Shown: positions 1-14,832 of the stretch, piece by piece
Position numbering within the stretch: the stretch's first letter is position 1
Layout of the letters: each line of letters starts with the position of its first letter
Assembly: GCF_000972845.2 (NCBI RefSeq)
Contig: NC_040022.1
Location: 19,894,713 to 19,958,712, forward strand
DNA from: Larimichthys crocea
Taxonomy: Eukaryota > Chordata > Actinopteri > Sciaenidae
DNA: 64,000 bases
Direction: 5' to 3'
Notes under the pieces: model-generated
Told to the model about the DNA's origin: nothing
The model's input: the letters and a program-made list of their open reading frames with translations, nothing else
Database searches by the model: none
Program-made: the position numbers and the translations under genes

Positions 1-539
1 AGCCAGAGAGAAAGATTTAATCTGGTGGGAAAGAGGAGTAATCTGATTTAAGATGTAAAATTGAAAATGTGCTCATAAAAAGCTACAGTGCAGTTTTATA
101 TTGGTTTATTCTATTTCAATATGGTCATTGTGTATGTGGCAGTAAATCCACAAGGAGCATATGTGAATCAGCAGATGTTAATTGACATTCAGAGTCACAG
201 TAGTCATCACATGGATCATACCGTATGGTCAGTTATAGTACAGCTATAGAGTTTAGTATAGTATAGTAACAGCTCCAGAGTCAGGGCTCAACCGGTCCAT
301 AGTTACTCCAGTTTTTCCAGGTCATTGAATTCACCAGAAGGAGTATGTGTGTATTTTTATCTTAGAAGCCCAGGGAACCTCGAGTATGCCCCCTGACTAT
401 TTTATCAATATTATACAACATGCTTGGCAAATGCGACAGCCTTTCAGCATTATATCTTGTATTTTTCTGCTCACTCATATGTAGTATAGAAGGGAAAATA
501 TAATTTGTTATTTGTGTTTAAGGTTTACAGATTTATGTA

Positions 540-555
540 AAAAAAAAAAAAAAAA
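540..555 (+). repeat. Poly-A run
   Basis: Uninterrupted A homopolymer following a T/A-rich sequence. No retroposon body is recognisable upstream, so this is listed only as low-complexity sequence. Confidence 0.8.
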
Positions 556-802
556 TAGGGATGTTGGAGAAATAAGACTAGCAACCACCTGCCAAGTAGT
601 CTTTAATTTCATCCACAGTGATACATGTGATCCTTCAAAGATGCCCGGTCAGGAACTGAGGTCAGAAATGATGTTATTAAGTTGTTTTCTACCCAACTCA
701 CCAACTAAGAATGAGCATTGAACAAAGTGGTCAGTTCAAGGGGGCATGTTCTTAATTACATTACATAACCAATGTGCATCATCTGCATGACCTTGTACAA
801 GA

Positions 803-805
<3 letters not shown>

Positions 806-860
<55 letters not shown>
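806..860 (+). repeat. (CA)n microsatellite
   Basis: About 27 uninterrupted CA units, a typical fish dinucleotide microsatellite. It produces a false poly-Cys/Val frame on the minus strand. Confidence 0.98.
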
Positions 861-861
<1 letters not shown>

Positions 862-3800
862 CTTTATGCTTCCATTTTTTGAAAACATAGTAAGACATTT
901 TGGAAAATGAAAAATCTTTGTTCATGTTTAGTGTTAGACTCTCTACATTCTGACACAGTTGACACATCACTTTTAAATCTGCATGTTTCTGTTTCGGCCC
1001 CATGCTGAGACAAAAAAAGTGTGCCAGTACTTCAACTCCAATTCCAAATATGAAATGGGGTGTCTGCAAGTGTTTTTTTGCACTGTATTTACTCAGACAA
1101 GTGTGTGGTACGCTGGAGTAATTTACACTAAAAGCATGTGCTGCCTTTTTGTGAATGAGCCATTAAAAAGCACAGATACACTACCTGTTTGAAGCTTCTT
1201 CACTGATGCAAGACCCCTTTTAAAACCAGCAGCAGGATGTATCATTAGTTTAATTCATAATTGAGATGTGCTCCTTTGACGGCAGCCCTAGAGCCATTTA
1301 TTTTATTCCATTATTGAAACAGATTATAATAGGTGTCAGAATAATGAAATATATAGTTATATTTGAAGTGGGTGGTATAGAAGTACAGATGTAATGTACC
1401 ATGAGCCTTCTTTATCTTAAATCCCATGTGAATGTCCCTAATTCATTGTAATTGACCCTCTACTGAAAGATCATTCATAGTTGTACTACTTGAGAATACC
1501 TCATTAAGAGACTATTCCCAGTGTTGTGTAGCGTAGTGTCAACAACTGTATATTTACTTACATGAGCTTAAGCTCAATAAGTAACTTACCTTCAAGGCAA
1601 AAGCTTCGACAGAGTAAAAGTTACTTAATTAACTCACAAAATGTGAAATATTGACCCAGTAACTACACCACATCAGCCACATGGGCAAAAATGATTAAAT
1701 TATTCATTATTACTTGTTACTTGATATTTGAGCAGTAAGCCTCTGTTAGGGACAAGGTTTTAATAGCTGGTATCAAAATGCCATATACTGTACAATAAAT
1801 ATGAATCTGGTGACTCCCAGTGCATCTGCTTCCAAAGGAAACTGGGACAGAAAGATCTGAAAACATCCCAGTTTTTCCAGCTTTTCATGCTGGTGTCTCA
1901 AGAGAAAAACAAAGTTTAGGCATCAAAGTTACTAAAAGAACTGTAAAGTACAGGGCCAAAATACTTAATTTCCTGTTGCATCACTCTAATTCTCTTGTTT
2001 TCATACTAAAATCAGCACAAGCTGGTTGTCTTAGAATTAATGCAAAGGCTGAATCATGGATCTAAATTGGGAGTCACCGGCCTTTTTGAGATTGAGCTAA
2101 GACTTGTCACATTTTTGTATAAATGTTATAAAATGTTAGTTCCACAACTACTTTTTTGAGGTTCCAAAAGAAAACATTAGTAAACCCCTGACTGGACTGA
2201 AATGTATTTTAGTGGGAAGTCTGAATTGAGTATTGTGCACTGTAATTTGGGTACAGCTACACTGCAACTCTGATTTTCTAGATGAGCATCAGTAAGGAGT
2301 ATTCTGTGTTTAAATCAGAAAAGGCTGATTCGCACAGAACCAAAAGGACAGACAATTTTCATAGCTGCTGTACCTGTGTTTGGTTTGGTGAGCCCTGGGA
2401 ACTTTGAAGTGAATATCACTTTACAGTCGCTACCTCACCAGCATTCAAGTTGAATGCTGGACTTGCTCAGCAAAGCATGTCATGTCCAATTACATGAAAG
2501 GATTTAAACTGAATGACACGCATGACTCCAGCTTATCAAAGTTTCAGAACCTGTCTTAAAACTCATTGTCATTCAGCACTGACTGCACAGAGGGAAAGTG
2601 CAGTGCCAATATTAACACTGAGACAAAGCTGTTTTCTTAGAAATTAAGTTCATGTTGGATGATTCCACACATCACAATTTATGTCTACTTCTAAAGTTCT
2701 ATGCCACTGCAAGAAGCAGTGCAGTTTGTCCTTTAGACCAAAAGTAAATAAGGTAAAGGTAACTACTTTTGTTGATCTTTCTCTCACAGCCATTGTTGCC
2801 AACTTCAGTTAGGCAGAAAGAATTTAAAGAATGCCATTGGACATTGAACATAATCCTGAGTTTTGCAAAGGACTCCAATATCAACATTCCTGTGGGTGAA
2901 AAAGAAGGAATTTATCGGTTGTGTTGGAAAGAGACCTCCGCCAGGGACTTTTACATGAGACAGCCTTACTGATCCATTAAAACATATCCAATTATGAAAT
3001 ATGGACTTTGAAGGAGGACAGAAGACCCGGTTATGCAGTGTGGATTGATTAAATAAAAAACATGCCATGTTATTTCCTTGTGGTTCTCCAAAGCTGAGCC
3101 AAGTCTCACTACTTTCTGAGAGCACACAATCAACTTCTTGTCTTTTTTACATACAGGCATGCCAGGAATGTAATTTGGTCAACTCGAGAAATGAATTTAG
3201 TATAGATGATAAACCCCAGAGGAGAATGTTATCATCTGATAAAAATGTTTTTATTGTGCAAGTGTGTGTTTGTCAAAAAGGGGACTGCTCTGCCTGTATG
3301 GTGGCTGTTGTTTTGCTCTTCGCTCATATCCTGGGCTCTCCTCCTGTCCTGACCCAGTAAGCAGTGGCCTAATTGGAGTGTTTGAATGTGAGACAGCCTC
3401 TCGCCTGGCACTGCCAGCCTCTGTAGCCATCTGTTTGTAGAATGTAACAGCATTTCTGTGTTGGCTGAGACACATACAACACGCACACCAATTCACTGAT
3501 TAAAGCAGTGATGAACAGTGAGGCGTTCCTTGAAATATAACAGTCATTCTTTGCCATAATTCACATGCCACAGGTTTACTGAGGATGGCTTCCTGCTGTT
3601 AACACAGCGTGCGCTTCCCCGAGCTCCAACTGTGTTTCTTCTTAGGATATAAATCTAATGTACCTCTTGAGAATTCTGTATTGGAAATGGAGCAGCGACC
3701 ATAGATATGTTGATTGGGTTCCTCCTGACCCATTTTCATGTGTTCATGCATACCCCTGCCCTCCTTAATAAATGCTGTATGCTGATGGAAATGTTGACTT

Positions 3801-4074
3801 CTGCTGGAGATTCCCATTCCCAACCAATTATATATCTTTTTGAAATCAGACAGTTTGTAATTGAAAGATCTGACCTTTATCATTATTTGTAGCTTCTTGT
3901 TATCTGCCATTTGTACTGTTTCTCTTAGAATCTCTGTACCTGGTTCCTTTCATTGATTCGAATACTAAAAAGGAGAAGGTCCCACATGCAAGCTCTAAAA
4001 CGTTGCCTTCAGCCTCAGGGAGGGTTTGCAGCATAGTGAGCTGCATCATCAGGGCTATAGTTTGATTTCTGTTC

Positions 4075-4100
4075 TGTACAATATACATGTATATTGTACA
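4075..4100. repeat. 26-bp perfect palindrome, no spacer
   Basis: The half-site TGTACAATATACA is followed directly by its exact reverse complement, giving 26 self-complementary bases with no loop. The match stops at both ends (C at 4074, T at 4101). It is alternating purine/pyrimidine in part and could extrude a cruciform or be a symmetric protein site. No function is known. Confidence 0.95.
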
Positions 4101-7100
4101 TTTTGTATAATTGTGCACGATAATGATTCAACGACTCTTGAGAAAAAGAAAAAAAAAACTCCAGGGAGACTGTACATTGTTATTACCACTGCTGTGTCTC
4201 TGTTATTTCCACCATGCATACATCTGTTTTTGCACTGTGTAACCTTGGGCTCCAGGTATGATCACCCACGTGAAGTACGTTATGGCACTAGGTCACACAA
4301 CACCAATTATTTCAGTGATTTTAGTGAAACTGGTGCATAATTCATGGATACAATGTCCCCTGGGTTTCCTGATGGACAGTAAAGAAAAGTGGCTATGAAC
4401 TACAGCTGCTGTTAGCTAATGTAAGCTTAGTTTGTTAGCTGTGCTATCCAGACTGTGAGCTCAGAGCACAGTGGGAGTGTCTGTATCACAGGTGGTATGA
4501 GGTCTGTGCCGTGGGGCAATGCAGATGGGGAGCAGAGCTGATGTGCCAGAACCTGAGCTGGGCAATCGGGCAATATAAGTGGTCACAGCAGTCTCTATGG
4601 ACATACCCTGTAATGATGGAGGCATAGACACCAAAGAGGATGTTGACAGAGGAAAATAAGAAGACAGAAGAAGAAGAGAGCGACTGCCAGACAAAAGTAA
4701 ATGGGCTTGTTGTTGTTGGACTAGTAAGTAATATTAGCTGGCTGCTATGTGCTGTTGTTGCATTTGCTTGAAGTAATACTGTGTTTGCACAGTGGTTGAC
4801 TCACTAGTTTTTGATCACAAGTAATATAATTAATAATGTACAGCTGTTTATATTTACCACAGTGGTATTGCACCTGGGGCACTGAGCTAAAATACCAATT
4901 TCTATAATAATGTTGCTTTAAGGAGACTGTGCCCTTGAAGTCGTGCAATGTTGGACACTGTGAGCACCTTTATTGTACAGACTTGGCTTTGATTTGTTTT
5001 ATTTCTTTATCTGAATCTTTACACATTATTTCTATATATATTGTATTATATTGTGTCTTTTATTGGGAGGCATTTTGTGACATCTGATCTAGAAGGGTGC
5101 TATAGAAATACGTTTTCATTACTTAGATTTTATTGCTAAAAGTGGCCGAAGATAGAAAGAAGTTACAGAGTGTTTAGAGGACTTCTAGTTTAGTTGCAAG
5201 TCGTACAACATCATTGATGATAGCCAAGGGGTACAGGAGTGCCAGTTAGCAAAATCTAATAATAGCACACATAGAGTTGCTTTAGATGTAGAAAGGAAGA
5301 GAAAATGTAAATGTGTAGTGTTGCACCTTGGCCCATTACCTTTTCTTCCACTATATCAGATTAAATATTCATGTAGATAATTAATTTACTGTTGGAATTT
5401 AATGTCCCCCTGATGAATTAAACTGGAGCCATACTGTGACAGTTAATAAGATTCATACTGACTATGTTCAAACCCATAGAGGGGAATCCTCCTGGTAAGG
5501 TGTTTGTGCTGGTGTTTTAGGCAGTTCCAGGACACACTGAGCGATGAGCTATTAGCCCCATGCCGCTAAATGATGAAACACAAGGACACAACAAACAGTC
5601 TTATTCCTCTGTCTGTGTGTGTGTGCTTCAAGAAGCCTGTAAGAGTTTTACACTTACAGAAAGGTTAAAGGTGATACTATACATGCAGTTCAGATTACTC
5701 ATTGTTGGATGACTAATCATCCAAGTAATTTGTGAGCATTTTACTGTTTTCTGTAGCAAAAAGTGTTTCCTATCAGGGTTTAACAAAAGTAATGTCACAT
5801 CCTAGGGATGTCTCTTTAAGACCCTGCTGTGTTTTATAACCACACTTACAAGACATGCATATTTAAGGAAAGTAAAAATTGTGCAAGTGCTCTTCTGCTA
5901 TATGGTTTGGTTGTCATAGCACTGGAAACACTGTTTTAATTGGGTGCTAAGGGGTATGACCTCTGAACTAAACTCCTTCAAAGCTCCATCTTCAAAATTC
6001 TCTGAGGTCATTAAATCTCCTCTGTTTGCTGGATGCTGCCCTGTAATGTGTGTCTTTAGCAGTTTGGGTGTGAGTATATCGTAGATGTAACAAATGACCA
6101 TCTGCAGTGTTAGAAAAAAAAACTTGAACCTTTCAGGAATCTTACATCGCCTGGTGCCAGTTCTCATTTTCACACTGTAACACCGCTGTTTTATTACAAA
6201 TGCCAATGTTTAAGTTGCACAGATGGATGTTCAGCAGTTTAACCACTGGAGCTCTGAGAGAGTGAGTGAATTTAAATCGGTCTGTGTGAGTCCATGTGTC
6301 TACTGTATGTGACACTACTTGTGTCAGTGAGTTAGATTGAGCCAGCCAGCTATCAAGTCTAAATCAGGACAAACGCACCAAATAAACTGGAATAAAATGC
6401 CTTGCTCTTGCGACGCAGCCTGCCATACAAAAAAAGACTTCAATTTAGTTCAGTAAAGTGAAAATTTTCCCTTGTAGAGTTCCACCTTATATTGAATTTA
6501 GTTGGGTTCTTTTCTTAAATTTAATGCAGGTAGAGGTTCGTACTGCGTACTACAGCGTACTTGTGTTTCTCAAAAGCAGGCACGTGAGGCTGCTATGAAC
6601 TCATCATAAACACTTTGTTCACATCCAGCAGATATGATTCATTTTGTTCTGTCCATTGGGTCAACTCTATCAAGGACCTCTGACTTCGGATGAGTACATT
6701 GGCCCCCTGATTTTTTCTTTTTCTTTTGCCCTCTCAATATAGAGTCTCTTTACAGCTCCAGCAGGCACGGGAAGGACAAGAAAAGCAGAATCTCCAGATG
6801 TTAGCAAAAGCAATCTAACTGTGAAAAAAGCCATTTAGCGCCACAATTCGACAAGTCAGTTCAGTGCCGCTTGTACAGTTCTCCCCTCTCCCTTAGGTCC
6901 TCTGAGTCTTAAAATGAAAATGAATGTCTCTGCGCTCCATCTGAGTGTACTCCAATCATATACACATAGCACCTACACCAACCTTCCATTCACGACATCC
7001 TGCCCTGAATTCCCCGGGCAGCCCAACAGAGCCTCACCCTCAATTTGATTCCTGATTCCCTCTCTTACAAGTTGTTTGTCTGTAGAAAGCAGCTGGTGTG

Positions 7101-10100
7101 ATGTTTATTCCCCAATGCTGCACAGATTTACTTGACCCCACCCCCATCAATAAAAGTTACAATCATGCCTCGTGTTTGGTTTTTTTTTTGTGCGGCCATG
7201 CAGACATCTCGGTGCGACAGCGGGAGAGGGGGGTGCAGAGAACAGGCGGAGGGAAGGAACGTGTGGACACTTTAGTGTTTGTAAAGTGACTCAGTGGAGC
7301 ATTGAGGATTCTTGCTGAGAGAGGCCCTTTGATAGGCGACAGGCAGGCATAGTGTTTGGCAGGCCACAGGAGGCTGGTGGTGTACAGGACTAATGCAGCA
7401 GACACCAATTCTGCGATCAATCATGTTTAACAGCCAACAACTGTGCTGGCAGAGCATCCAGGCCGACTCAGGAGCTGGGATGGGATGCTGAGGCAAAAGT
7501 GCTGTGCCTGTCTTTTCCCTGTTCTGTGTAATGTGTGTGTGTACTGTCTGACAATTTGTCTAGTTGCCCAGGTGTGTGTTTAAATGCAACAACTAGGTGC
7601 TGGAGTAAATGCTTTATGTTTGTGTTTTTATATCTGGGTGTCTATTTTAATATAAGGAATTTGTGGCGACTGTATTTGGATGCGGAGTAGATGTTTACAT
7701 CTTAGTTTGTATTTCTGTACAGTATCAGTGTGTGTATGTGGAAGCCCCTGAGGCACCGTCAACATTGGCTTCAAGAGCCATTCCCTTCTCTTTCTCAACC
7801 ACTTCAAGTACGTAATTTCAGAGTCGTGCATTTTCATGTGACTTCTGGCATTAGTTGAACGTCTCGTCTCAGTGACTGCGCTTTCCTCCCCTCTGGCAGA
7901 GCGGGGCTGGGGTGAGATGGGCGGGTGGCTGATGGAGGGGTGAAAAGTGCCATCAGACCAGAGGATGTAGCTTCTGAGGCGATCATCTTCTGATGCCAGG
8001 ATTCGACATAGCTTTGAAATGCAGTGCAGTTTCAGCTGTCACGTTCCTGACAACGGGAAAGAAATGCTACAGTAGTGAGGAATCTTCCAAATGAACACTA
8101 ACAAGGTTTTACTTTTTAACTTGTGAATATTCAGATATTACAACGACGCCTGAAACAAAATAAGCCATTTTTATTGCATTTTTACAATGTCTGCGCTGTA
8201 GCCTGGGCTTTACGAGTTCAGGGTGTTTAGAAAAAGAAGCTAGCTGTCAGTAATGAGGAGTTTTTATGAGGGTGAGCTGTCAGACTCAAGTTTCCTCCTC
8301 ATTAAATTAACTTTTAGAGAGACTTCCCTGCAATGATCGTGCATCTCCTATTTTGTTTCCCTCCACATAACTTTAAGACACAATCAACAGTCACAAGTTT
8401 TTGGCTCAGGTAGATGCAGCTGACTTACGGATCACGGAAAAAACGCTTTCTGGGAAAGACACGAGATACAGAGCCAGAATTTACAGTAAAGGCACTCAGA
8501 AATTGCTTCTAATCTTTCTTTCCTGGTTGAGGCGGTGAAGTGTTGCAACGCTGCTCCGGTTCTCCTCTCCCTGAGTGTTGATAGTGCATTCTTGCACAGA
8601 AACTCTCCTGGCATGGTAGATACTAATTGCTTCAAATGATTCAGCTTTAAGAATCTCTAAGGGTATGTGCGCTTAAAGAAGACAGTCAGGGAAGGTTATT
8701 TGTTCCAGTGTGCTTAGCGGAGTGACAGCCTTCTCTTCTAAGGTTGTGCTTGCATGTTTATCTAACAGTTCCTCTGCTGATTTTATTATTACCTATTGGA
8801 CTCACAGCTCATCATCGACAGAAATCAGTTATAAATTGACTTGCATGCATTCTCCTGACAGCTGTCCATTTCTCCACCTCTCTCTGCTGCACCCATTCCT
8901 CCAACAACCTCTCTCTGCTATGTCTCACTATCTCCACTCCCCCTCCATCTTCCTCGATCTGTTTCTCACCTCTGGGTTTAGCTCATACTGCCTGCTTTCT
9001 GTTGCATCACTGCCACCACCTCCACCAATCTCACAGTCTAATAGCCAGTGTCGGGTGCTCTTGTGGGTGGGACGGAGGGCAGGCAGCAGCTGGGGAAGGC
9101 ACAGGAGGTACCGACTGCCTCCAGCTTCCAGAGGCTGAGGTGATTTTCAGCAGCCGGTCTGGCAGCCGCCCACCCCATCGATGCAATCCAGTTAGCCGAC
9201 CTTACGACTTATGATTATCTGACTATGTGGATTAATTAACACTTAGACTGCACTAATGTGGTGGTGTGTGTAGGATGGAGAAGTTGGAGGCATCTGGTGT
9301 AATTGTGGTGTAATTCTGGGTCACCACCAGTCAAGTTTCTTTTTGTTATATGTGCATAACTCTGTAACTACAAAGTGCTTTTGCATTGAAAGTTATCGTT
9401 TTGTTTCTCTTTTCATCTTTCTGCTGTACCTGTTTATTTTGCTAATGCAGGAAGAAAAAGCAGAGGGGGAATTAGTCAGAAAAACTTGATGATGAAGTGA
9501 GAGAGAGAGACAGAGCTTTTTTAAGAGACAATGGGAGAGTTGAAAAATGGATGTGTCGTGTATTCAGTGGTGATGCAGTTGAAGATGTTTGAAGAGAAAC
9601 TCCGCCGACACTGTCTTAGTTGCATAACAAATTTATAACACTTACATTAAGTTCAGTATCGTACAAGTAAAACGTTCCTTGGAGAGCCCCTGGCCGAATG
9701 ATGAGACTCTCTCGAACTGTGCAGAGCAAGCTCTTATATAAGCATATAATCAAACATAACTTACCCCAAGACAGGGGACATTTAGCTAAAAGAACTTCAT
9801 TTCCCAAGATACCTCATTTATGGGCCTTAACCTTTGACCTGCCCTCTCCATTAACCTCTCTTAAAATAAAGCACACACACAGCAGGAAAAGGAAACCCCA
9901 CTTGTGACCTAAGCCACCCCAAAGTCTAGATGGCATTAGAATACCGGCTAGCTACACAAATAAGTGTCTTAATGTAAACTATCTCTATTTAATAGTACTA
10001 TTGTTAATATGTAACTATGCATCTATGTGCAGACACCTCATATTGATGAAACCGAAAGGGTGGAGAGCACTGCAGAGAGTATTACAGTGTGTGTAGAAAC

Positions 10101-13100
10101 AAAGTTTAGTATATAATGACTCTACAGTTCTCGCCAGAGCAGCTCCTAAAGCAGAAATGAAGGGTTGTATGCTGATTCATTTCTGCCTTGCCTGAGCACT
10201 GCGCCAACATGGCTGTCTCAACCATTCAACTGCAGACCAATTTTGTGTGTTAGGAACATGCCGGAGGTGACTTATCCTGCACACTGGGGATCTCACACAT
10301 GTCTGCTAGCCTTGTATCAAACGCAGATTCACTCTCTGCCCTGATCCTCCTGCCAGAAACCACCCAACACTCAGCTTCAGCAAAGAAAGTCATGTCAAAG
10401 TCACATCGTGTTTTTAATGAGTTGGGTGTGTCCTTTGTGACTGAAGATCTAAACGATAACCTGTATCTTTAAAAACAATTATGTAATCACATTTGCATCA
10501 TGCAACACAATTCATATTGGCAGACCTCAGACTGTTTGACTAGGATAAAAAAAAAAAAATAAATGCTGGTTCCGAGTCTATTTAACCACAAAGAACAGCT
10601 TTCAGCTCTGTTCACTTTTTTATTTCATTACACTGATATTAAAAAGCAGCTGATCCCACCAGGATGTCATAAGGCTTCAGAAAGACTTCAGACTAGCACA
10701 GATGCATACTGAGCCTGAAGTTTCCACACTGCTTAATTACATCCAAGCCTTTAATTTGAATTTTTCATGCATGCTTTGAAACTGCTGTTTTTTTATGCCT
10801 TTAGCTGTCTGCCACCAAATGAGGATTATCTGGTGCTGGAACCTGAAAATGAAATTTTCCAAAAAGAAACTCTTCAAACATTACAAGATATCCTGACAGA
10901 AATACAGATAGGGAAGTTAATTTGGCGTGATATATTTAGGATTTTGTTCTGAAACATAACTTATCTATCTAAATCTAACACAGTATTTCGACGAAGAACA
11001 AGTTGAGGCTGTCGAGGTGGCAGTCAAAATAGAAGTCTGAGAGAGCACTAAATTAAATGGAAGTGTCAGTCAAAGTGTAAATGATGAATTGCTCCAAGAG
11101 CTGGATATAAAGTGGAAGTCTTGAGGAAAATGAACGCCAGTTCAAGTGTTTACAAAACAGACTTAAACATAACTGGAAGAGATGTCAGCGAAACGTTTCA
11201 GGTTTAAGTAGTACAAATGAAAGCAGTTAAAGCTAAACTAATATGATGTAATACATCTTTAAAGTTTGAAAGAAATCTCTAAGGAAATGTCCCCATTACA
11301 TTATATATAGTCTTAATAGCTAGAAGACAATAATAGCCACTTTATTTTCTAATAAAAAAGTCTTTCCTTGTGACCCTGTCCTCGTGCCTAGTCTTCTTAA
11401 ACCACAACTTTATGGTCAGCTCCACAGGGCAGTGGAAAGAACAGTAAGCAAACAATCCAAATTGAGTCAACATGTTGCTGCTTGCTAATTTCCTGTTATT
11501 GATTTAGCTTGTATGACAAATTAGAAACTTCTTGTGTGCCTCTCTGCTTGAGCTTGTGAAATGGGAAAAGTTTATTTTAAATTGAGGCAAACATTTGCCA
11601 ATCAGAAACTGCTGAATGAGGCATGGTTTCATTTTTTGCTTTTCAACTTTCCCCGGTGTGTAAAAATAAAGCTACAGGCCATATGCGTTGTCAACTATTC
11701 TCCTTGAAAACTAACAATACTAAAATATGGATATGATGGATGTTGATGATGGACTCTTTTTCCTTCTACTAAACCCTTCCATCATCACTGACAAGACTAT
11801 AACAACTCCTGAAGCCTGTGTGAGCCTTGACTGTCAAGGAACTGTCATACAAAGCCCATAATGCAGCCAGAACTCAAGTATAGGGGTTTGCTCTTTCCCC
11901 CCACAAAAAAAAAAAAAAATCCATCAAATCTTTCACATTTTTCCTTACCCAGCATTCTGCTCTGCTCTTTAAAACTTTAAGCATCCCCAGCCTTGACCAC
12001 TGCAACACCAACTGCAACAAGGCTGCTGAAATATTCTTTGAAACTGAAACTCATCCACCATTCTCCCAATTCTTGCATTTGACTGCTCCATCCTTGAACA
12101 AGGCTAATAATAATGACCTGAACTATGCAGCCCATCGAGTGAGCGCTCCACTCCCACAACATGCTACATTCACCAATGTAAGACAGCCTGGTCATCATTG
12201 ATTCAGCAATGTGAAATAACATTATTTTTTTAAATCGCCTCAAGAAGGGCAGCAAGTGCCTTCGTGAGTGTTAACTTCATATCTGTCCAGTATTAAAAGC
12301 TTGTACAGAACCTGATTCCATCATTCACTCAGTCACAGATCCTCTTCTGAACATGAAGTATGAACAGCTAAATGCCTTCAGTGCAGCGTAACTGTCAAAT
12401 CTCTCATATGACACAGCACACAATCTAGTTTATCCATCTCCCTCGCTTCACACGTCGTTATTCATCCTCTTACATGTGACATGCTGCGATTAGAATAGAT
12501 GGCTTTGCCTTCAGACAGGAAATTTCGACAGAAGATGTCAGTGTGACTGCACAAGACCACAGAGGGGCAACATGGCTGACACATATTGAAAGAGTGTTCT
12601 TAATGTCAACTTCAGTGTCATCGCGAAGAGCAAAACACACACACGCACACCGACACACACAAGCATTTAGACAGGCAGAAAGAAGTAAAGCGTACCATCA
12701 CTGCCGGTCACTCACATACACGCCTTATAAATGCAGTGGTGTACAGTAAATAATAGGGGTTAGTAAGTAACATTGTTTTTTGCAACATGTTTTGTCACTT
12801 GATCTGTAATTTGAAGAGATTTTTGTGACAGCATGGTTGTTTTCTTGAACATGTGTCATCCATAGTCTGGCAGGTTTTATACACTCCAGTTTTCATGGGC
12901 CCAATTTCTTCTACTTCTGGCCGTGCTAAGCCAATATTCTCATTTTCATGTTTCACACACTGACTCCAGAACACCCAGATTGCATCAGAAATATTTCCAT
13001 GACAATAAGTCTGAATAGGCCTCTTAATCAATCAATCTTCAAACATCACAGTTTGAATCAGGTTCAATAGAAGGTATTATGACACATGACACAGGCTTAT

Positions 13101-13188
13101 TTATCCCCATCTTGACATGACACAGTAGAAAAAAGCACGTTTGATTAATGAAATTACTGACAGTTGAATTCAATTTAGTAGCTTCGGT

Positions 13189-13265
13189 TTCAGGTTCCTG
13201 GTATTGTGCATGTTGGTTCAATGTCACATGGCTGACTGGGACACTTACAGTTGTAAACACCTGTG
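13189..13265 (+). repeat. Unnamed dispersed repeat, copy A (partial)
   Basis: The stretch around TATTGTGCATGTTGGTTCAA followed by GACTGGGACACTTACAG matches copies B (36425-36560), C (50060-50810, split by a hAT element) and D (minus strand, 61020-61115). This copy lacks the upstream CCACTTA-GGGAGG block of copies B and D and is the most diverged. I do not recognise the family. Confidence 0.55.
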
Positions 13266-14776
13266 CTTTTCTTACTGTGGCAAATCAGAATGCTCACACA
13301 CACATTTGGAACATGAATATTACTCATATGTTTACTCAAAAGACAAGCAAATATGGCCAAACTGAGTAGAGGCACATAATGAAAGCACAGAGCCAGTTAA
13401 TGCATCAGCGCCATAAACTTTATTCTATCTCCTGGCTGATCCTTTCAGTTTGGTTCAAAACTAATTTTGACATTGCAGCACACCAGCCAAATGATCTGTC
13501 TAAATAACTGACAGCCTGCCAGGGACTCAAGAGGAGACAATGCACCTTCTGTCGTCGCAGAAGGAAATTAGCCATCTGATATTTAATTTAGTCAGTGAAC
13601 GCTGTGAAGAATCCTTTTACTTGGAAAGATTTCCTGTCAAACTGTTTCTGACAAATAATTTCCCACTCGTTTATCCACCACGTTGGACTGCTGCCCATAA
13701 TCTACAACTCTATTTCAATCTGGCATGACACACAGATAAAAATTAAGGGCCTGCTGTTCTCAATTCACTGTCTGCTTAATGCAACATTATGTCGTCCATC
13801 ATCAAAAACGTACTGTTATTTTGGTGCTCATTACCGAGCTTGTAGTGCTCAACATTTGGACAAAAGGCTGCAACAGATTTGTGCCGTTACATGGATGCAG
13901 GACATAAATATTAATTATATAGCTGTGGGGATTGCGGTTTAGCATATGAAACGGTTTCTCCGTGAGGGCAGTCAATTAGTACGCAAGCTCCTTTACAACA
14001 GCCACACAGCCTTTGATTGCAATCATTCAGCACTTACTCTCCATTTCCTCAATTTGTCTGTGATCTGTGCCACTTCATTTATTTAATCAGAGCTAAGATT
14101 GAAGCTATTAGCCACCCATTCTCTAGAGCTGACAAAGCAAGAAAGTCTGCAGGGTGGGAAAAGAGCCAAACTGAAAGTAAAACTGAAACTTTTCTCAACT
14201 AAAATGACAGGTGACCTTTTCAGTTAAACAAAGACGGATTTTAAAAACTTCTAAAAAAAAAAGAAGCAAAACTGTGTGTACCCCAAGGCAGAAATGTCAG
14301 GAGAGTTATATAGAGATGGTAGTGAACTGTCACCCAACTCTTGGCGAAATACCTACAGTCGATGTTTATGGTGGTTGTTGTTGAAACATTATTTTTGTAT
14401 TTGTTTTTTGGGAGTTTTTATCAGCCTCTTTCAAATGAAACTTAAATGGTCTCCTCAGGAGCTTGTTTACTGGACTTTTTGTCCAACTGTTGTCTTGCTT
14501 AGAGACTTAGAGATTTGATGGCAGACGAAGTCAAAACAAATTAATTTAATCTCAGTGGCTTCAGTATGATAGACTCGGCTCCGCTCATTGTTGTAATTGA
14601 CTGTTCACTAAACCCTTAGGGCAGGTTTGTCAAGTACTCATGTTGAAGCATTTTGCCAAGACGAGTAAGCGCGGATTCACACAGGATCAGGCGCTTCGGG
14701 AAAAACAGAGGTTTTTCAGTTCATTTTATTGGGGGTCATGCATTTCCGCACTGGCAGTCCACAACGCAGGGGTTGA

Positions 14777-14777
14777 C

Positions 14778-14830
<53 letters not shown>
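14777..14830 (+). repeat. (GA)n microsatellite
   Basis: Near-perfect GA repeat with one CAGA interruption near the start and one GAAAG near the end. It creates spurious Arg/Glu and Ser/Leu frames. Confidence 0.97.

Positions 14831-14832
<2 letters not shown>

Noticed and set aside
779..1069. Minus-strand frame with poly Val-Cys
   Set aside because: Pure translation of the CA microsatellite.
8710..9138. 142-codon plus-strand open frame
   Set aside because: Low-complexity Ser/Leu/Pro content from a pyrimidine-rich stretch; no ATG, domain or splice context. A second overlapping frame is equally open.
9600..10140. Possible LTR fragment (TATATAAG-like box, CTCTCTCGAACTG text)
   Set aside because: No second LTR, primer-binding site, polypurine tract or coding region seen. 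The resemblance is only textural.
11977..12255. 92-codon minus-strand frame with some LINE-like feel
   Set aside because: No RT, endonuclease or other motif could be found on either strand, and the plus strand reads equally open in parts.
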